A DNA stretch of 64,000 bases from Aliishimia sp963721175. Its GTDB lineage: Bacteria > Pseudomonadota > Alphaproteobacteria > Rhodobacterales > Rhodobacteraceae. Both the position numbers and the translations under genes were made by a program. Positions 1 to 9,253 of the stretch are shown piece after piece. Under the pieces are notes generated by a model. The model was not told the DNA's origin. It was given only the letters and a program-made list of their open reading frames with translations, and searched no databases. Location: the NCBI GenBank assembly GCA_963721175.1, contig CAVRIG010000005.1, positions 17,150 through 81,149 on the forward strand. The letters are read 5' to 3'. Numbering within the stretch: the stretch's first letter is position 1; the number at the start of each line of letters is the position of its first letter.

Positions 1-622
1 GACCGCCGCGCCGGAGAAGCTGCCGAAAACAGCGCCCGAACGGCCGCCCGCGCGTCGGGAAAAATTCCCAGCCGTGCCGCCTCGCAAGCCAGATTGGCGC
101 GCTCGTAGAAGGAGAGGTCGGTGCGGATCTCGTTTTCCTCGACCATCGCGAGGTAGCTGTCGGACATCGACGCCGCAGGGCGGACGAACGCCTTGATCGA
201 GGCGAACCGCGCCTCGCCCGTTTCCTTTTGCAAGTCACGCAGCGCCATGAGGCGCCGGAAGCCCGATATCAGACCGTATTGTCCCGGCGCGGTCTCGACC
301 ACCTCGATGGGGGCCTGCTGCCCCCGAGCCGCCAGAGAGGCCTTGAGCGCGGTCATCTCTTCGGGGTCGACCATCATCCTGTCACGCACGAGGTGCCGCC
401 CTTCCACGGCCTCCAGCGGGAGTGTCTGCACCATGCGTCCCTCACGGCGCGCGGTCTCGACCTCCTGCGCCAGCATGTCGAGTGCCGATTGCGCCGACGC
501 TTCACCGGCCACCTGGGCAATGGGTGGACGGGTTGGGAACGGGCCCGCGGCCGGGGCAGGAGGGCAGCGTCGCTGTCGGCCCGGCCATTTTCGGGCACCA
601 CGAGCCTCTTCCGTCTTGCCAT
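1..622 (-). CDS. parB: ParB/RepB-type plasmid partition protein, N-terminal part, one frameshift
   Basis: This is a DNA-binding partition protein that would load on parS and act with the ParA encoded just upstream. The start ATG at 622 lies 11 bases after the parA stop and follows a GAGGGCGGAAG ribosome site. The first ~25 codons (MARRKRLVVPENG) are in one frame. The body (PPIAQVAGEASAQSALDMLA onward) is one base out of phase, so a base appears to be missing in the GC-rich run around 540-560. The body carries the ParB boxes ISGFRRLMALRDLQ and VEENEIRTDLSFYERAN. The reading frame runs off the window start at PDARAAVRALFSAASPARR, so the C-terminal dimerisation domain is not seen. Joining the window end to its start does not continue the protein. 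The family call is firm; the frameshift may be a sequence error. Confidence 0.85.
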
Positions 623-633
623 CTTCCGCCCTC

Positions 634-2016
634 CTATTCCGCCGCCACCGCTGCCGCGAGTTCGTCGCGGCGCCAGATGCCCACAAGCAGGGTCTTGAAG
701 GCGGCATAGGTCTCATCGAAGGTTGCGCGCCCGCGGGCATAGGTTTCGCGGTTGAAGTCGCGGTAATCCGCCTCGTAGATGCCATGCACGCTCTCGCCGG
801 CCTGCCCGATCAGCGCCGTGTAATCCTGGCGGTAGGGCGAAAGCACCCGGCCGAGATAGGACTGGATCAAGCCGGCCATCTCGGCCTGCTGGCTTGCGTC
901 GTAACGGGTGATGATCGCGCGGACCGCATCCCATTCGAAAGCCATCTCGGGCCGTCCCAGCGCGCGGGCTGCCGTGTTTTCACTCCCCTCGATCGAAGAA
1001 AATGCAGAATGCAGCATGTCGAAGAACCGACCCGTCGAGTCGAACTCCAGGAATGACGCGCCGAAAGGGACCAGCAGTATATCCGCCGCCGACAGCCCAT
1101 TGATCGTCAGGTAGCCGAGGGCAGGGGGCGTATCGAGAAAGACAAGATCGTATTGGTCCAGCACCCCGTCGGCCGTCAGCATGTCGGTCAGCGCATCCCA
1201 GAGCTTCCAGCCGCAACTCTGCATCCGCCAGACGGGGATCTGGAACTCGGACCAGTAAAGGTTCAGCTGCGCTCCGATCAGATCTATGTTGGGCCAGTGC
1301 GTGCTCCGGATCAGGTCCGGGGTCCGGATCTTCAGTGCTTCGGCAAGTGTCTCGTCGAGCGGTTGCGGCGCTTCTCCCATGTCTGCACGACGCTGGTTGT
1401 CAGCCTGCAGTCGCAGGGCGTAATGACGTGCGAGCAGCGGAAAGACGGTCTGCCATTCGTCATCGACCTGTCCGCCGAAGATCGATGTCATCGATCCTTG
1501 GCTGTCCAGGTCGATCATCAGGACCTTGTAGCCATCGAGAGCTGCCGACATTGCGAGGTGCGCACAGGTCGAGGTCTTGCCGACACCGCCCTTGAAATTC
1601 GCGACGGCGACGATCTTGGCGGGAAGTCCCTCGGGTCTGTAGGGCAGGTACTCCTTCGCACGCGACCCTTCCGCTCCGAAAAACGCCCGCAACTGGAGCA
1701 CCTCCTCGAAGCTGAACCACTTCGCTCCTCCTTCCGTTTCGCTTCGACCCTGAGGGAGTTGGGGGTTTTGTCGCAGGACCCGTCGAAAATGTGCCGGTGC
1801 CACCGGAATGAGATACTTGGTGATCTCCCACGTCGAAAACAGCCGCAATGTCCGCATGCCGGTTCCGTCCATGCCGCGCTGTGCAAGATCGTTTCGTCCC
1901 TGCAGGCAGGAGGCGGCGATCCTGGCGAACTGGGCCGTGTCGCCGGGGGCTTCGAGCTGGTCTCGGGCTGCATCGGGGTTGATGCCGAAATACGGGGGCA
2001 GGGTGTCTCTGCTCAT
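634..2016 (-). CDS. parA: ParA-type partition ATPase of the RepA replicon
   Basis: This is a 460-residue Walker-type ATPase that drives plasmid segregation with the ParB downstream. The deviant Walker A motif ANFKGGVGKTST lies at about residues 140-150, and the A' motif VLMIDLDSQGSMTS follows. An N-terminal MerR-like helix-turn-helix segment (FSFEEVLQLRAFFG, ~101-114) is typical of the long plasmid ParA proteins that also autoregulate. I chose the ATG at 2016 (MSRDTLPPYFGINPD). The frame is open up to 2064, but the extra residues lie over the AT-rich control region. The gene is divergent from repA, and parA-parB-repA is the normal arrangement for RepA-type roseobacter plasmids. Confidence 0.92.
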   Translation of the reverse strand: MSRDTLPPYFGINPDAARDQLEAPGDTAQFARIAASCLQGRNDLAQRGMDGTGMRTLRLFSTWEITKYLIPVAPAHFRRVLRQNPQLPQGRSETEGGAKWFSFEEVLQLRAFFGAEGSRAKEYLPYRPEGLPAKIVAVANFKGGVGKTSTCAHLAMSAALDGYKVLMIDLDSQGSMTSIFGGQVDDEWQTVFPLLARHYALRLQADNQRRADMGEAPQPLDETLAEALKIRTPDLIRSTHWPNIDLIGAQLNLYWSEFQIPVWRMQSCGWKLWDALTDMLTADGVLDQYDLVFLDTPPALGYLTINGLSAADILLVPFGASFLEFDSTGRFFDMLHSAFSSIEGSENTAARALGRPEMAFEWDAVRAIITRYDASQQAEMAGLIQSYLGRVLSPYRQDYTALIGQAGESVHGIYEADYRDFNRETYARGRATFDETYAAFKTLLVGIWRRDELAAAVAAE

Positions 2017-2041
2017 TGCCGCCTCACCTATGTCACGCGTT

Positions 2042-2084
2042 TTACAAAATGTAACGGGAAACACGATACATGTACATAATTATA
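2042..2084 (-). promoter_or_regulatory. Candidate parAB promoter and operator
   Basis: Upstream of parA, a TATAAT hexamer reads on the minus strand at 2084-2079. Between it and the start codon lies the 13-bp dyad TTACA-AAA-TGTAA (2042-2054), about 25 bases from the ATG. The position suits a site for ParA/ParB autorepression or a parS-like element. No convincing -35 box is visible. The assignment rests on position and symmetry only. Confidence 0.35.
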
Positions 2085-2272
2085 TATCTATTGGCGCTTT
2101 TTGTTGTTTTTCAATGTGTTGGAGGCAGTTTCCCCAGGCGTTTTCTGTTCCCCTGCAACAAGGCGGTGACAGGGGTTCAAGTTATTTTCTGTTATATTTA
2201 GTTACGGAAACAGCGGATTGATAATTTACCCTTTTCTTTCAATGGGATGAGTGCTCTTTTCGTAGCTTGTGT

Positions 2273-2338
2273 GACTCCGATACACCGAAAGACCGACTCC
2301 GGTCCCCCGAGACAGCGACTCCGATCCACCGATAGATC
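2273..2338 (+). repeat. Three tandem 22-bp iterons
   Basis: The copies start at 2273, 2295 and 2317 with an exact period of 22 bp and share the core GACTCCGRTMCMCCGA followed by a looser tail. A trace of a fourth copy (GAC) starts at 2339. They lie about 105 bp before the repA start, where RepA-family initiators usually bind. Confidence 0.88.
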
Positions 2339-2363
2339 GACCTGTCGCAGTAGACCTGCGGCC

Positions 2364-2372
2364 TGTGGATAA
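2364..2372 (-). promoter_or_regulatory. Perfect DnaA box
   Basis: The plus strand reads TGTGGATAA, the exact complement of the consensus TTATCCACA. It sits between the iterons and repA, as expected for host DnaA recruitment at a plasmid origin. Confidence 0.75.
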
Positions 2373-2442
2373 ATAGGATGGGTGTCAATGAAACGACGAA
2401 TCCCGCGGTGGCATTCCAGACGTTCGGGACGGCAGGAGCAGC

Positions 2443-3456
2443 ATGGTCGAGGCGACATCACAGGGCCCGCCCGCGTTGGGTGATTTCTTCGTTTGTGATA
2501 TTCTGGCAGCAGTTCCGAAGCATGATCTTGTAAGCATGGAGCACCCGCTCTTTTCGCTCGCAACCCGTCCCGACCGGCGGATCCTCACCTACCGGCACAA
2601 TGACGTGGAGGTCACCGTCACTCCCAGCGTGAAGGGCCGGGCCACGATCTTCGATGCCGACATTCTGATCTTCTGCATCAGTCAACTCATGGCCGCTCTG
2701 AATGCCGGGCGTCCGACCTCGCGGCGGTTGACGCTGACCGCGCATGACCTGCTTCTTGCGACCCGTCGCGAAACCTCGGGCGACAGCTACCGTCGGTTGC
2801 GCGACGCCTTCGAGCGGCTGGCGGGGACGCGTATCACGACCAATGTCGCCACCGGCCCGAAGGACGCTCCGGTCGAGGTGACGACCGGCTTTGGTCTGAT
2901 TGAGGGCTGGGAGATCGTCCGTCGCACCAAGGGCGGCCGGATGATCAGCGTGGGGGTGACGCTGAGCGAATGGCTCTACCGGGCGGTTCTGTCGAAATCG
3001 GTGCTGACGCTCAGCCGGGAATATTTCTCCCTGCGCAAGCCGCTGGAGCGCAGGTTGTACGAGTTGGCGCGCAAGCATTGCGGGCGGCAGCCGGACTGGC
3101 GTGTCTCGGTCGAGGTGCTGTGCAAGAAGTCGGGGTCGAACTCTCCACGGCGCGTGTTCCGGGCCATGGTGCGTGAGATCATCGCCAAGGACACCCTGCC
3201 GGATTACACGCTTGCGGAATTGCCCGGCGACATCATCCTGGTCCGTCCTCGTGACGAACCGCTGATCGAGCCCGGAACAGCACCCGTGCTGCGCCCCGCC
3301 ACCCTGGACGCGGCGCGAGCGGCTCATCCGGGCATGGATGTCTATGCGCTCGAGGCGGCCTGGCTGCGGGTCTGGGCGACCACTGGACGGGCGCGGCTGC
3401 ACAGTCCCGACAAGGCGTTCCTGGCCTGGTGCACGCGCAACGCGTCCTCGTTCTGA
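2443..3456 (+). CDS. repA: Replication initiator protein RepA
   Basis: This 337-residue protein matches the RPA/RepA initiator family of alphaproteobacterial plasmids. Family features seen include HPLFSLATRPDRRILTY near the N terminus, the winged-helix-like segment SYRRLRDAFERLAGTRI, and SREYFSLRKPLERRLYELA, a stretch strongly conserved in these proteins. The ATG at 2443 is preceded by CAGGAG at a good distance. It would bind the iterons just upstream and open the origin. The neighbouring divergent parAB supports the call. This is the only complete replication initiator in the window. Confidence 0.92.
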   Translation: MVEATSQGPPALGDFFVCDILAAVPKHDLVSMEHPLFSLATRPDRRILTYRHNDVEVTVTPSVKGRATIFDADILIFCISQLMAALNAGRPTSRRLTLTAHDLLLATRRETSGDSYRRLRDAFERLAGTRITTNVATGPKDAPVEVTTGFGLIEGWEIVRRTKGGRMISVGVTLSEWLYRAVLSKSVLTLSREYFSLRKPLERRLYELARKHCGRQPDWRVSVEVLCKKSGSNSPRRVFRAMVREIIAKDTLPDYTLAELPGDIILVRPRDEPLIEPGTAPVLRPATLDAARAAHPGMDVYALEAAWLRVWATTGRARLHSPDKAFLAWCTRNASSF

Positions 3457-3481
3457 CCGATCCCCTCGGCCCCTTGCGGGT

Positions 3482-6400
3482 TCAGAAGTCCAGCAAGGCG
3501 TCCACGAGGTTCGTGACGGGCGAATGCAACTGATCGAGAAGCGAATGCGGCACGAGGTCTTCGGCGTCGTCCATGTTTCGGCTGTCCAGAACGATCTTCC
3601 CCGACCCTTGACCATAATGGCTGACGGATATCATGACTTCGTCCCGCAGATAATCCACCATCACCGTGAGGTCCTGCTCCGAGCTCAGCCCGGTGACGTT
3701 CAGGTCGCTGAACTGTCCCGAGATTTCATCCGCCGTCATCAGGGTTCCGGCGAAGGCCTTGCCGTTCTTCAGCGCCGTGATGTCGAGATGCAGGGTGGCC
3801 CCGTCGATGACCACGGAACTGCTGACATCGCCGAGCCCGAAAGCGCCGCTGTAGAATTCCCGGATCTGACTGAAGCCCCGCGATCCGGCCACGAACTCCA
3901 CGTCCGAGCCGTTCTGCAGCAGCACCAGCGACGGATTCTGGCCGGTCCCGTCAAAGCCGATGTCGACGTTGTGCCCGTCTATGGTCAGGCGGCTGTCGGC
4001 ACTCAAGGCGAATTGCGCCCCGCTCGTGGCGAGCAGGACCTGCCCGTCGCCACTTGCGGCGATGTCGGTGGACCCCGTGAAGGTGCCCGTGTTGGCGAAG
4101 CGCCCGCCGTCGACCGAGATGCTGAAAGACCCGGAGCCGGAATAGCCGTCGATCCAGACCTGGCCCGCATTCCCGATGACCAGTTCTGCCCCCATGCTGC
4201 CGACAAGGGTGTCGCCGGTCACGTCCAGACGGCCATGCGTGGCCGAAAGCTGCCCCCCGCTCCCGAAATCCAGGTTCTTGATCACGGTTGTTCCGCCATA
4301 GACGACCCAGTTGCCGGCGAGATCCACCTTGTCACCCGGTCGGGCGCCCGGCAGGGTTTCCGACGTCCAGTTCAGACGGTTGTCCCAGCGCATGCCCTCG
4401 CCCAGGTCGTTGGGAACGAAGCGCAGGGTCTGAGCGGCATTGCGGGATGTGGTCTCGACCTCGAAGGAAGATCGGAAATAATCCGCGATCTCGTCGGCTG
4501 CCCGGGCTGCGGCGTTGCCGCCGGTATCCATCACCTGGCTGAGATAGTCGGCCAGATCCTCGATGGTTCCGCGGCCGTCTCCCAGAACGCTGCGCGCATA
4601 GTTCTGGATCGTGGTCTCGTCCAGCCGAGCGATGTCGAGCCCGTCGACAAAGCGGTCCTGGTATTTCCTGGAACTCTGGTGGGTTTCGTCGCCGACCCAG
4701 TTGTAGACGATCGTGTCGTCGTGGACAGGCGCGTCATACCGGTTCCAGATGCCGTATTGCGACACCCTGGTGTCGGCCTTCTTTTGCGGATCGTCGGGGT
4801 CGACCATGTGGGCCACGATGTTGTCGAGGAAGGTCGACATCATGCCCTGTCCGGTGATGCCCTGGGTCAGGCCGCCGCGATATTCCGCGGTTTCCTTGTG
4901 GGCGCCCGACGTGATGACATTGCCGTTGACCAGCGAGTATTCCCCGCCTGCCTTGCGCCCGCGCGACACCAGAAGGGCGTTGTTGTTGTCGACGAAGACA
5001 TTGTCCTCCACGAAGCCGCCGGAGCGCAGTTGCGCCCCGTCCGCCGCGGCGCGCATGACGATGTTGTCGCGGAAGGTGACGTCGTTCACATCGCCCTGAA
5101 TGTAGACGTTGTGGCTGTAGATGCTGGGCGGCTGACCACCCGTCGTGGACAGGTTGAAGCGGTAGTCGTCTTCCCAGCCATTATGATCGAACAGCGAATT
5201 CTCGATCAGCAGCCCGTTGATGTTCTTGGCGAATATCCCGCTCTGGCGATCGGCATGCTCGGCCCAGAAACGTTTCGTGTTGGGGCTGTCGTCGACGACG
5301 TCGGAGACTTCGGAATTGCGGAGCGTGAAGCGTTTCACGTTCTGGATGTTCAGCTCGTCTTCCGTGACCGTCAGGTCGTTGAGCAGTATGTTCTCGCCAT
5401 TGAGCACCCGGATCCGTTCGACAAAGTCGAGCCCGTCGAGCACCATATGGGTGGCGCCGGACTTGATCAGGTTGAACTCCCGCATCATCAGCGGGTCGGA
5501 GCCTTTGCCCCAGGCGCCGACATAGAGCGGATGCAGCGCGGATTTGCCCATCGTGTCGCTGTGCACGATCCCGGAGAAGTTGGAATAGCTGTAACCGCGC
5601 TCGAAGAGCAGCCAGTCCGAGGACTGGCCGTCACTGTATTTGGTCAGCCCGTCCCAAATCTTCTGCCCGACAGCCTCGTCGACGGCGAGTTCCGGCGTGG
5701 CCCCGTATTCGGTGTTGTCCTTGAAGAACTGGCCATTGATCCGTTTGACGGAAAGCCCTTCGAGCTTGGCGATGTCTTCCACGCTCAGCACATCCGAAGA
5801 GGCCGAGACATAGACCTTGCGGTGGTCCTCGCCGTGTTCGATCACGAGATTGCCGGAGGGGTCGGTTTCCAGCATGTAGACATCACCCAGCCCCCAGCCG
5901 CCTTTCTGCGGACCCGCCTTGACCGAGAATGTCTGATCCACGTTCTGCGTATGCCCGTCGGCATACTGGACCTTCAGCGAAAAGCTCAGCGGACCCGCCT
6001 GGTCGGTTCCGGTCAGTACCAGTGCCAGGGACAGGTCCGGATTGACGGTCAGATTGCCGAATTGGGGGCCCTCGACGATCGTCACGCCCGTGACCTTTTC
6101 CCCGAAATGCAATGTCGTGACCCGCCCGGAATATATCGTCGCATCCGCTCCGAGTTCCGGTGATTGACCCGATTGCTCCGGCACGTCGGCCGCGTCGTCC
6201 GTGGACCCTTCCAGGCCTTCCGTGGAAGTTTCCACCTCTTGTTCCGTATCGGCGTCGGCGTCGGCGTCGTTTCCCTTATTTCTGCGTCTGCGTCGCCGCC
6301 GGCGTCGTCATACTCGGCATCGGTTTCCGGATCGGGGGTTTCCGGATCGGGGCTGTCGGTGTCCTGCCCTGTCTCGTCTGTTGTGCTGTCTTCGGTTTCC

Positions 6401-6966
6401 GTATCGGTTCCGGAGGCGCTGTCGTCTTCGGTCTCGGGATCTTCCGCATCGCCCGACTGATCCGTCCCGGTTTCGGGCGTCTCCTGGGTCTCCTCGACGG
6501 TGCCTTCGTCGCCCGTGACTTCGTTGGCGACCGTGTGCCAGACCTCGCGGACATCCTCCATGTCGAACACGTATTTCGTGCCGGCCTGGTCGGCCAGCAG
6601 GAGCCGACCTTCCGGATGGCCGGGGAAGGGTGGAATGAACACGGCTGCGGTATCGTACCGCCCGCTGGCGCCCTCTCCGACGACTGGTACGGGCCTGCCG
6701 GCCGATGCACCTGTCGGCGCCGCCTCGTAGAGCTTCATCAATATGGAGCCGACCTGCAGCGCTTCATGTGTGGCGATGTCTTGCGAGACGAGACCATTGA
6801 TCCCGAAGGTTTTCTCGCTATGCGAGGAGTTCAAGGAAAAGGCGCTGTTGGGAACCGCTGCGTTTACCGCAAGAAGGTTGTCGCCGAACAGCCAGGATGC
6901 CAGCCCAAAAGACAAGTAAGCCATTATTTTGAAGAGTGTCCCGTTTGTTTTGACGTCATCGGTCAT
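3482..6966 (-). CDS. Large surface-anchored or secreted right-handed beta-helix protein, one frameshift
   Basis: The whole product would be about 1,160 residues. After a short cytoplasmic start, a hydrophobic segment (LFKIMAYLSFGLASWLFG) could act as a signal anchor. A globular region follows, then a long Asp/Glu/Thr/Ser-rich linker (about 6280-6500) with repeats such as DSPDPETPDPETD, then a large domain rich in beta-helix turns (for example GLLIENSLFDHNGWEDDYRF). The frame changes by one missing base near 6277-6282, at the end of the linker. The C-terminal 1,000 residues are homologous to the product of the gene at 14018-17192, which lacks the anchor. Such folds occur in polysaccharide lyases, epimerases and phage tailspikes, but no catalytic site could be assigned. 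The start is either 6966 (MTDDVKTNG) or 6984. It shares an EPS locus, so a role on the polysaccharide is plausible. Confidence 0.65.
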
Positions 6967-7261
6967 GGATTTCGGGCAAACCATTTAGACACAATTCCAC
7001 ACTGCGTGAACTTCCACGCATGAAAATAACGATCTCACTGCCCCTCAGCAACTTGTTATGCCGGATAGGTGACGAGGACTCGCGTGTCGATCTGTTAATC
7101 CGCCAACCAGCGAAATTTTGCGCACCTGATGAATCTTGTGGCAGAATGCCGGGCCTTCCAACCATGCGTCGCAGTGGGCGCGCGGGCAGGGGGTGTCGAA
7201 ACGGTTGACGACCTGCGGCAACTGTTTCTAATCCATCGCAAAAGGCGGCAAGGGCAAGGTC

Positions 7262-8029
7262 ATGGCGGTCAAATTCAGACGGGTTGCGCGTGAATTGTGG
7301 CGCCACTTCGACCGGCCGCGAGATGCGCAAACCGGCCGGCGGCTGAAATACGATCATCCGAACGAGGCGGTGAACTACGATCTGCAGGCCATCTTCGTGG
7401 CCGTGCCCAAGACCGGGACCACCTCGGTCCGCAACCAGATCCGGTCCGGCGGATTTGCGATGATCGACGTGCCCCATCTCTCGATCCGCCAGATCCGCAC
7501 CGCCATCGACGCCTTCCATGTCTGGCGCGGCCTCGACCGCAACACGCGCTTCCCCAACGACACGCTCGCCACCCAGGACGAGATCTTTGACGAGGCGCGC
7601 GCGGTCTTCGACGGGTTTTTCAAGTTCGCCTCCGTGCGCAACCCCTGGGCGCGGGCGGTGTCGCTCTATTCCCGGCGCGAAGGCATCCAGGTTTCGGATC
7701 GGATGAGCTTCAGAGACTTCTGCGAGGCACATTGCTTCGCCTCCGACACATCTGCGCGGCCCAGCCGGTTCCGCAATCAGCTCGACTGGCTCACCGATGC
7801 CGACGGGCAGCTGTTGATGGATTACGTCTACCGGCTGGAGGACCTCGACACCGCGATCGACGAAGTCCGGGAGCGTACCGATGGACGCATCACGCTGGAG
7901 CGCCGGGAGCGCAACGTCAATACCGCCTCGAAATCGAAATCCTACCGGGATGTCTATGACGATCACACCCGCGAATTGATCGCGGGGCGGTTCGAGAAGG
8001 ATATCGATACCTTCAAGTACGTGTTCTGA
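7262..8029 (+). CDS. Sulfotransferase family protein
   Basis: This 255-residue cytosolic protein has the two PAPS-binding elements of the family: the 5' phosphosulfate loop AVPKTGTTSVRNQI at about residues 47-60 and the 3' phosphate motif FASVRNPWARAVSLYS at about 122-137. The rest resembles carbohydrate sulfotransferases (Sulfotransfer_2-like). It is predicted to move sulfate from PAPS to a sugar hydroxyl, probably in the polysaccharide made by this locus. The gene is divergent from the beta-helix gene across a 295-bp gap and ends 10 bp before the convergent glycosyltransferase. The substrate is unknown. Confidence 0.8.
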   Translation: MAVKFRRVARELWRHFDRPRDAQTGRRLKYDHPNEAVNYDLQAIFVAVPKTGTTSVRNQIRSGGFAMIDVPHLSIRQIRTAIDAFHVWRGLDRNTRFPNDTLATQDEIFDEARAVFDGFFKFASVRNPWARAVSLYSRREGIQVSDRMSFRDFCEAHCFASDTSARPSRFRNQLDWLTDADGQLLMDYVYRLEDLDTAIDEVRERTDGRITLERRERNVNTASKSKSYRDVYDDHTRELIAGRFEKDIDTFKYVF

Positions 8030-8039
8030 AGCTACAGGA

Positions 8040-9116
8040 TCAGCCTGCCGCGAGCGTGGCCTCGAACCGGTCGGCGGCATCGTCCCAGCTGTAGGACCGG
8101 GCACGGGCATAGGCCGCGTCCGACATCGCCTTCCACCGGTCCTCGGGCAGGCAGAGCACGTCGGCGAGCCGGTCGCCAAGGGCCGCGGCGTCTTCCACAT
8201 CGACGATATGGCCGTTCATGCCTTCGGTCACAATTTCCACTGCCCCGCCCACGCGGGTCGAGACCACCGGGCATCGGCAGGCCATGGCCTCGGACGGGGG
8301 CAGGTGAAACCCCTCCGCCCGGCTGCCGCAGAGCCAGACGTCGCAGGAGGCATAGATATTCCGGATCTCGGCCTGCGGCGGTTGCTGAACATAGCGGCTG
8401 CCCTCCGGCAGCGGAAGGTTCGGCGAAACGCGCTTGGCCCCGAAGGCCACCACATGCAGATCGGGCACCCGTTCCCTGGCGATGCGGATCGCCTCGAGGC
8501 TGGTATCCACACCCTTGAAGGGATTGGTGGCGTAAAGCAGCCCGACGGTGGGGCGGGCCTGCCGGCCGCGTGCGGGGGCGTGGAACATCTCCATGTCGAC
8601 GCTGTTTTCGATGAGCGTGACGTCGCGGTCGCCATAGGTCTCGGCCATCGTGTCGACCAGCCATTGCGAGATGGCGATCTTCTTCAACGGCAGATAATAA
8701 CTGCCGGCCGAGATATGCGCGGGCAGGTGGCCATGCACCTCGTGATGCTGCACGAAATAGAATTTTCTCCCCTTGGAGGGGGGCAGGGCGGCCGCGGCGA
8801 AGGCGGTCTCCCACCAGGTCGCGATGATGATATCGGCGTCGGGGATCACATCCGGATCGAGCGGATGAAAGGTGTCGATCACGACATGCCGATTGCCCAG
8901 GAAATCGAGTTGTGGAGAGGCGGCCTTGTTGCGGAACTTCGCACGCGGATTGCGCAGCTTGCGCGCCAGACGCTGTCGGAATGAGGGGGGCGGCATCCCA
9001 CGGCGGGACACGACAGTGACCTCGTGCCCGCGCTCCGCCAGTTTCTGCGCGTAGATCGCCGCGACGCGGACACCTCCGGCGATCGAGGCAAAGGGCAACA
9101 GGAAGGTGATGCGCAC
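8040..9116 (-). CDS. GT4-family glycosyltransferase
   Basis: The protein is 358 residues if read from the GTG at 9116 (VRITFLLPFASIAGG), which has GGAG about 12 bases upstream. The frame is open to 9260, but that extension would overlap the start of the divergent epimerase gene. A Rossmann-like N domain with a glycine-rich loop (FASIAGGVRVAAIYAQ) is followed by the GT-B C domain, with LLYATNPFKGVDTSLEAI and the nucleotide-sugar motif SRAEGFHLPPSEAMAC. It is predicted to add a sugar to a lipid-linked repeat unit at the inner membrane. Donor and acceptor cannot be read from the sequence. Confidence 0.82.
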   Translation of the reverse strand: MRITFLLPFASIAGGVRVAAIYAQKLAERGHEVTVVSRRGMPPPSFRQRLARKLRNPRAKFRNKAASPQLDFLGNRHVVIDTFHPLDPDVIPDADIIIATWWETAFAAAALPPSKGRKFYFVQHHEVHGHLPAHISAGSYYLPLKKIAISQWLVDTMAETYGDRDVTLIENSVDMEMFHAPARGRQARPTVGLLYATNPFKGVDTSLEAIRIARERVPDLHVVAFGAKRVSPNLPLPEGSRYVQQPPQAEIRNIYASCDVWLCGSRAEGFHLPPSEAMACRCPVVSTRVGGAVEIVTEGMNGHIVDVEDAAALGDRLADVLCLPEDRWKAMSDAAYARARSYSWDDAADRFEATLAAG

Positions 9117-9253
9117 GAGATGTTTCTCCGCTGCCGGGACGCCGAAATCGTGCCTGTTTTGCTGAGTGTACTCCGGAAACTCAAGACGTTTTCTGGCCAC
9201 CTGCACCTGCACAATGCCTTTAACTTTCGCGGTGTCTCGGTCATCAGTACTCC

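Larger units (their letters stand above)
2017..2442. other. Replication origin region between divergent parA and repA
   Basis: This 426-bp non-coding stretch holds, in order towards repA: an AT-rich block (about 2060-2110 and 2175-2240), three tandem 22-bp iterons (2273-2338), a small dyad CGCAG-TAGAC-CTGCG (2346-2360) and a perfect DnaA box (2364-2372). Iterons, a DnaA box and AT-rich DNA next to an initiator gene are the standard parts of an iteron plasmid origin. The function is inferred from this layout. Confidence 0.8.

Noticed and set aside
3338..6163. A 941-codon open frame on the plus strand opposite the beta-helix gene
   Set aside because: It has no recognisable domain and starts inside repA. 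Its composition (Val, Asp, Gly, Arg, His) is typical of the antisense of a GC-rich gene. The minus-strand frame shows clear homology to the second beta-helix protein.
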